A stretch of DNA of 6,366 nt from Bacteroidales bacterium (lineage in GTDB: Bacteria > Bacteroidota > Bacteroidia > Bacteroidales > UBA932): positions 1 to 6,366 of the forward strand of contig JAHDRO010000384.1 of assembly GCA_018433265.1 (NCBI GenBank), given 5' to 3'. The position numbers and the translations under genes are program-made. This document shows positions 5,772 to 6,366 of the stretch, piece after piece. The notes below the pieces were generated by a model. That model did not search any database, was not told the DNA's origin, and saw only the letters and a program-made list of their open reading frames with translations. Every line of letters starts with the position of its first letter. Positions within the stretch are counted from its first letter, which is position 1.

Positions 5772-5911
5772 TGGCAACATACCTACAATGAAAGCGAGCG
5801 AAGTCATTAAATCGGATGTAGCCTTGCTTTAGCAGCATTAATATCAGAAGCGGCAATCGATTCTCCAGCATGCCTGCGTTGCATAGCACATTCAACGATC
5901 AACCTGTGTTT
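5772..5911 (-). pseudogene. Fragment of an RND (HAE1/AcrB-type) efflux pump gene, frameshifted
   Basis: Reading the minus strand from 5911 gives KHRLIVECAMQRRHAGESI, then NAAKARLHPI and a stop. Shifting frame at the T-run near 5808-5812 gives LMTSLAFIVGMLP (to 5772). Joined, these match the membrane segment of RND pumps written as LIVEFA...RRHAGES...AAKxRLRPILMTSLAFIVGMLPL. A single missing T explains the shift. Only about 45 codons of a gene normally over 1,000 codons long remain, and similarity stops abruptly at both ends. It is non-functional debris, but it shows that an efflux pump gene once contributed DNA here. Confidence 0.7.
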
Positions 5912-6037
5912 TTCTGAATCCATTTATAAAGTAACACTGAACTTTAAATGTGAACAATAATTTTCTGACTCTCAACTTTATTCCTTTTAAAAATCCGAAC
6001 TCACCATTTTTCTAACGATTGTTGATTTTAAATTCCA
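5912..6037. other. Intergenic stretch without recognisable feature
   Basis: These 126 AT-rich bases lie between the RND fragment and the end of the ABC permease gene. I see no convincing open frame, promoter or strong hairpin. The permease stop is therefore not followed by an obvious intrinsic terminator. Confidence 0.4.
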
Positions 6038-6366
6038 TTAGTTCGTTTTTTTATAACTTAGCACAGCCCATCCGCTCATCAAAACAGCATAAGCACTGAT
6101 AATAACAAATTGCGGAATGATGTCTGAAAACCCAGAACCCTTAAGCATAACCATCCTGACAACTTCCACAAAATAACGGATAGGATTCAGTAAAGTTACC
6201 TTTTGTGCCCATTCGGGCATACTCTCAATAGGGGTGAACAGTCCGCTCATCAAAATAACAATTACTACAAAAAACCAGGCAATAAACATTGCTTGTTGTT
6301 GCGTATCCGTATAATTTGAAATCAGTAAACCCATTCCCAGAACTACTAATAAATACACGGTCGAAA
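6038..6366 (-). CDS. ABC-2 type transporter permease, C-terminal part (runs off the right edge)
   Basis: The visible 109 or so codons are the end of a membrane permease of the ABC-2/YhhJ-DrrB kind, which works with an ATPase to export drugs, lipids or other compounds. Seen: the hydrophobic segment VYLLVVLGMGLLIS, then NYTDTQQQAMFIAWFF leading into a second membrane segment, the conserved LMSGLFTPIESMPEWAQ loop, the signature LNPIRYFVEVVRMVMLKG, and a last membrane helix before the SYKKTN end. The frame stays open to the window edge (residues S and T precede VYLL), so the gene begins outside and the GTG at 6358 is not its start. Family members are about 370 residues. In Bacteroidetes such genes often sit in operons with tolC and a HlyD-type adaptor, whereas here the tolC gene is on the other strand. 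Confidence 0.88.
   Translation of the reverse strand, partial: STVYLLVVLGMGLLISNYTDTQQQAMFIAWFFVVIVILMSGLFTPIESMPEWAQKVTLLNPIRYFVEVVRMVMLKGSGFSDIIPQFVIISAYAVLMSGWAVLSYKKTN

Overview
This AT-rich window looks like accessory DNA from a gut-type Bacteroidales (Bacteroides, Parabacteroides or a relative). The reasons are an RteC-family regulator, which is typical of CTnDOT-like conjugative elements, a Bacteroides-style -7 box (TATCTTTG), weak Shine-Dalgarno sequences and the particular protein families present.

Layout: 1-1433 (+) is the middle of a type IIG restriction-modification methylase. It enters from the left edge and is cut near 1390, where its target-recognition part should begin. At that point it is joined to the 3' part of a DoxD-DoxA-type membrane protein gene (about 1387-1992, +). 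A 15-bp perfect hairpin (1996-2031) separates this from a tight three-gene operon on the minus strand (3140 to 2047): a UPF0251/DUF134 regulator followed by two NifX/NifB-like small proteins, the second with a Cys/His-rich tail. A 28-bp palindrome sits just upstream of the operon's -7 box. Divergent from it is a TolC-family outer-membrane channel gene (3323-4720, +). Its promoter region holds three palindromes built from TTTCC/GGAAA half-sites, with centres exactly 26 bp apart.

The tolC gene loses its native end at about 4615, where it meets, tail to tail, an rteC gene (5284 to 4592, -) that is also missing its C-terminus. From 5285 to 6037 there is a mosaic of remnants on the minus strand: the last 59 codons of an unknown gene directly followed by a terminator-like hairpin, the tail of another unknown gene, and about 45 codons of an RND efflux pump with a frameshift. 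At the right edge is the C-terminal end of an ABC-2 type transporter permease (6038-6366, -).

How the parts relate: UPF0251 plus the NifX-like proteins make a coherent, probably self-regulated iron-sulfur or metal-related operon. TolC and the ABC-2 permease are the kinds of genes found together in efflux operons, but here they face each other across the rteC fragment. Every gene at a segment boundary is broken. The window is therefore best read as a rearranged junction between a mobile element (methylase, rteC) and a resident 3.2-kb segment. I see no RNA genes, CRISPR array or complete insertion sequence.
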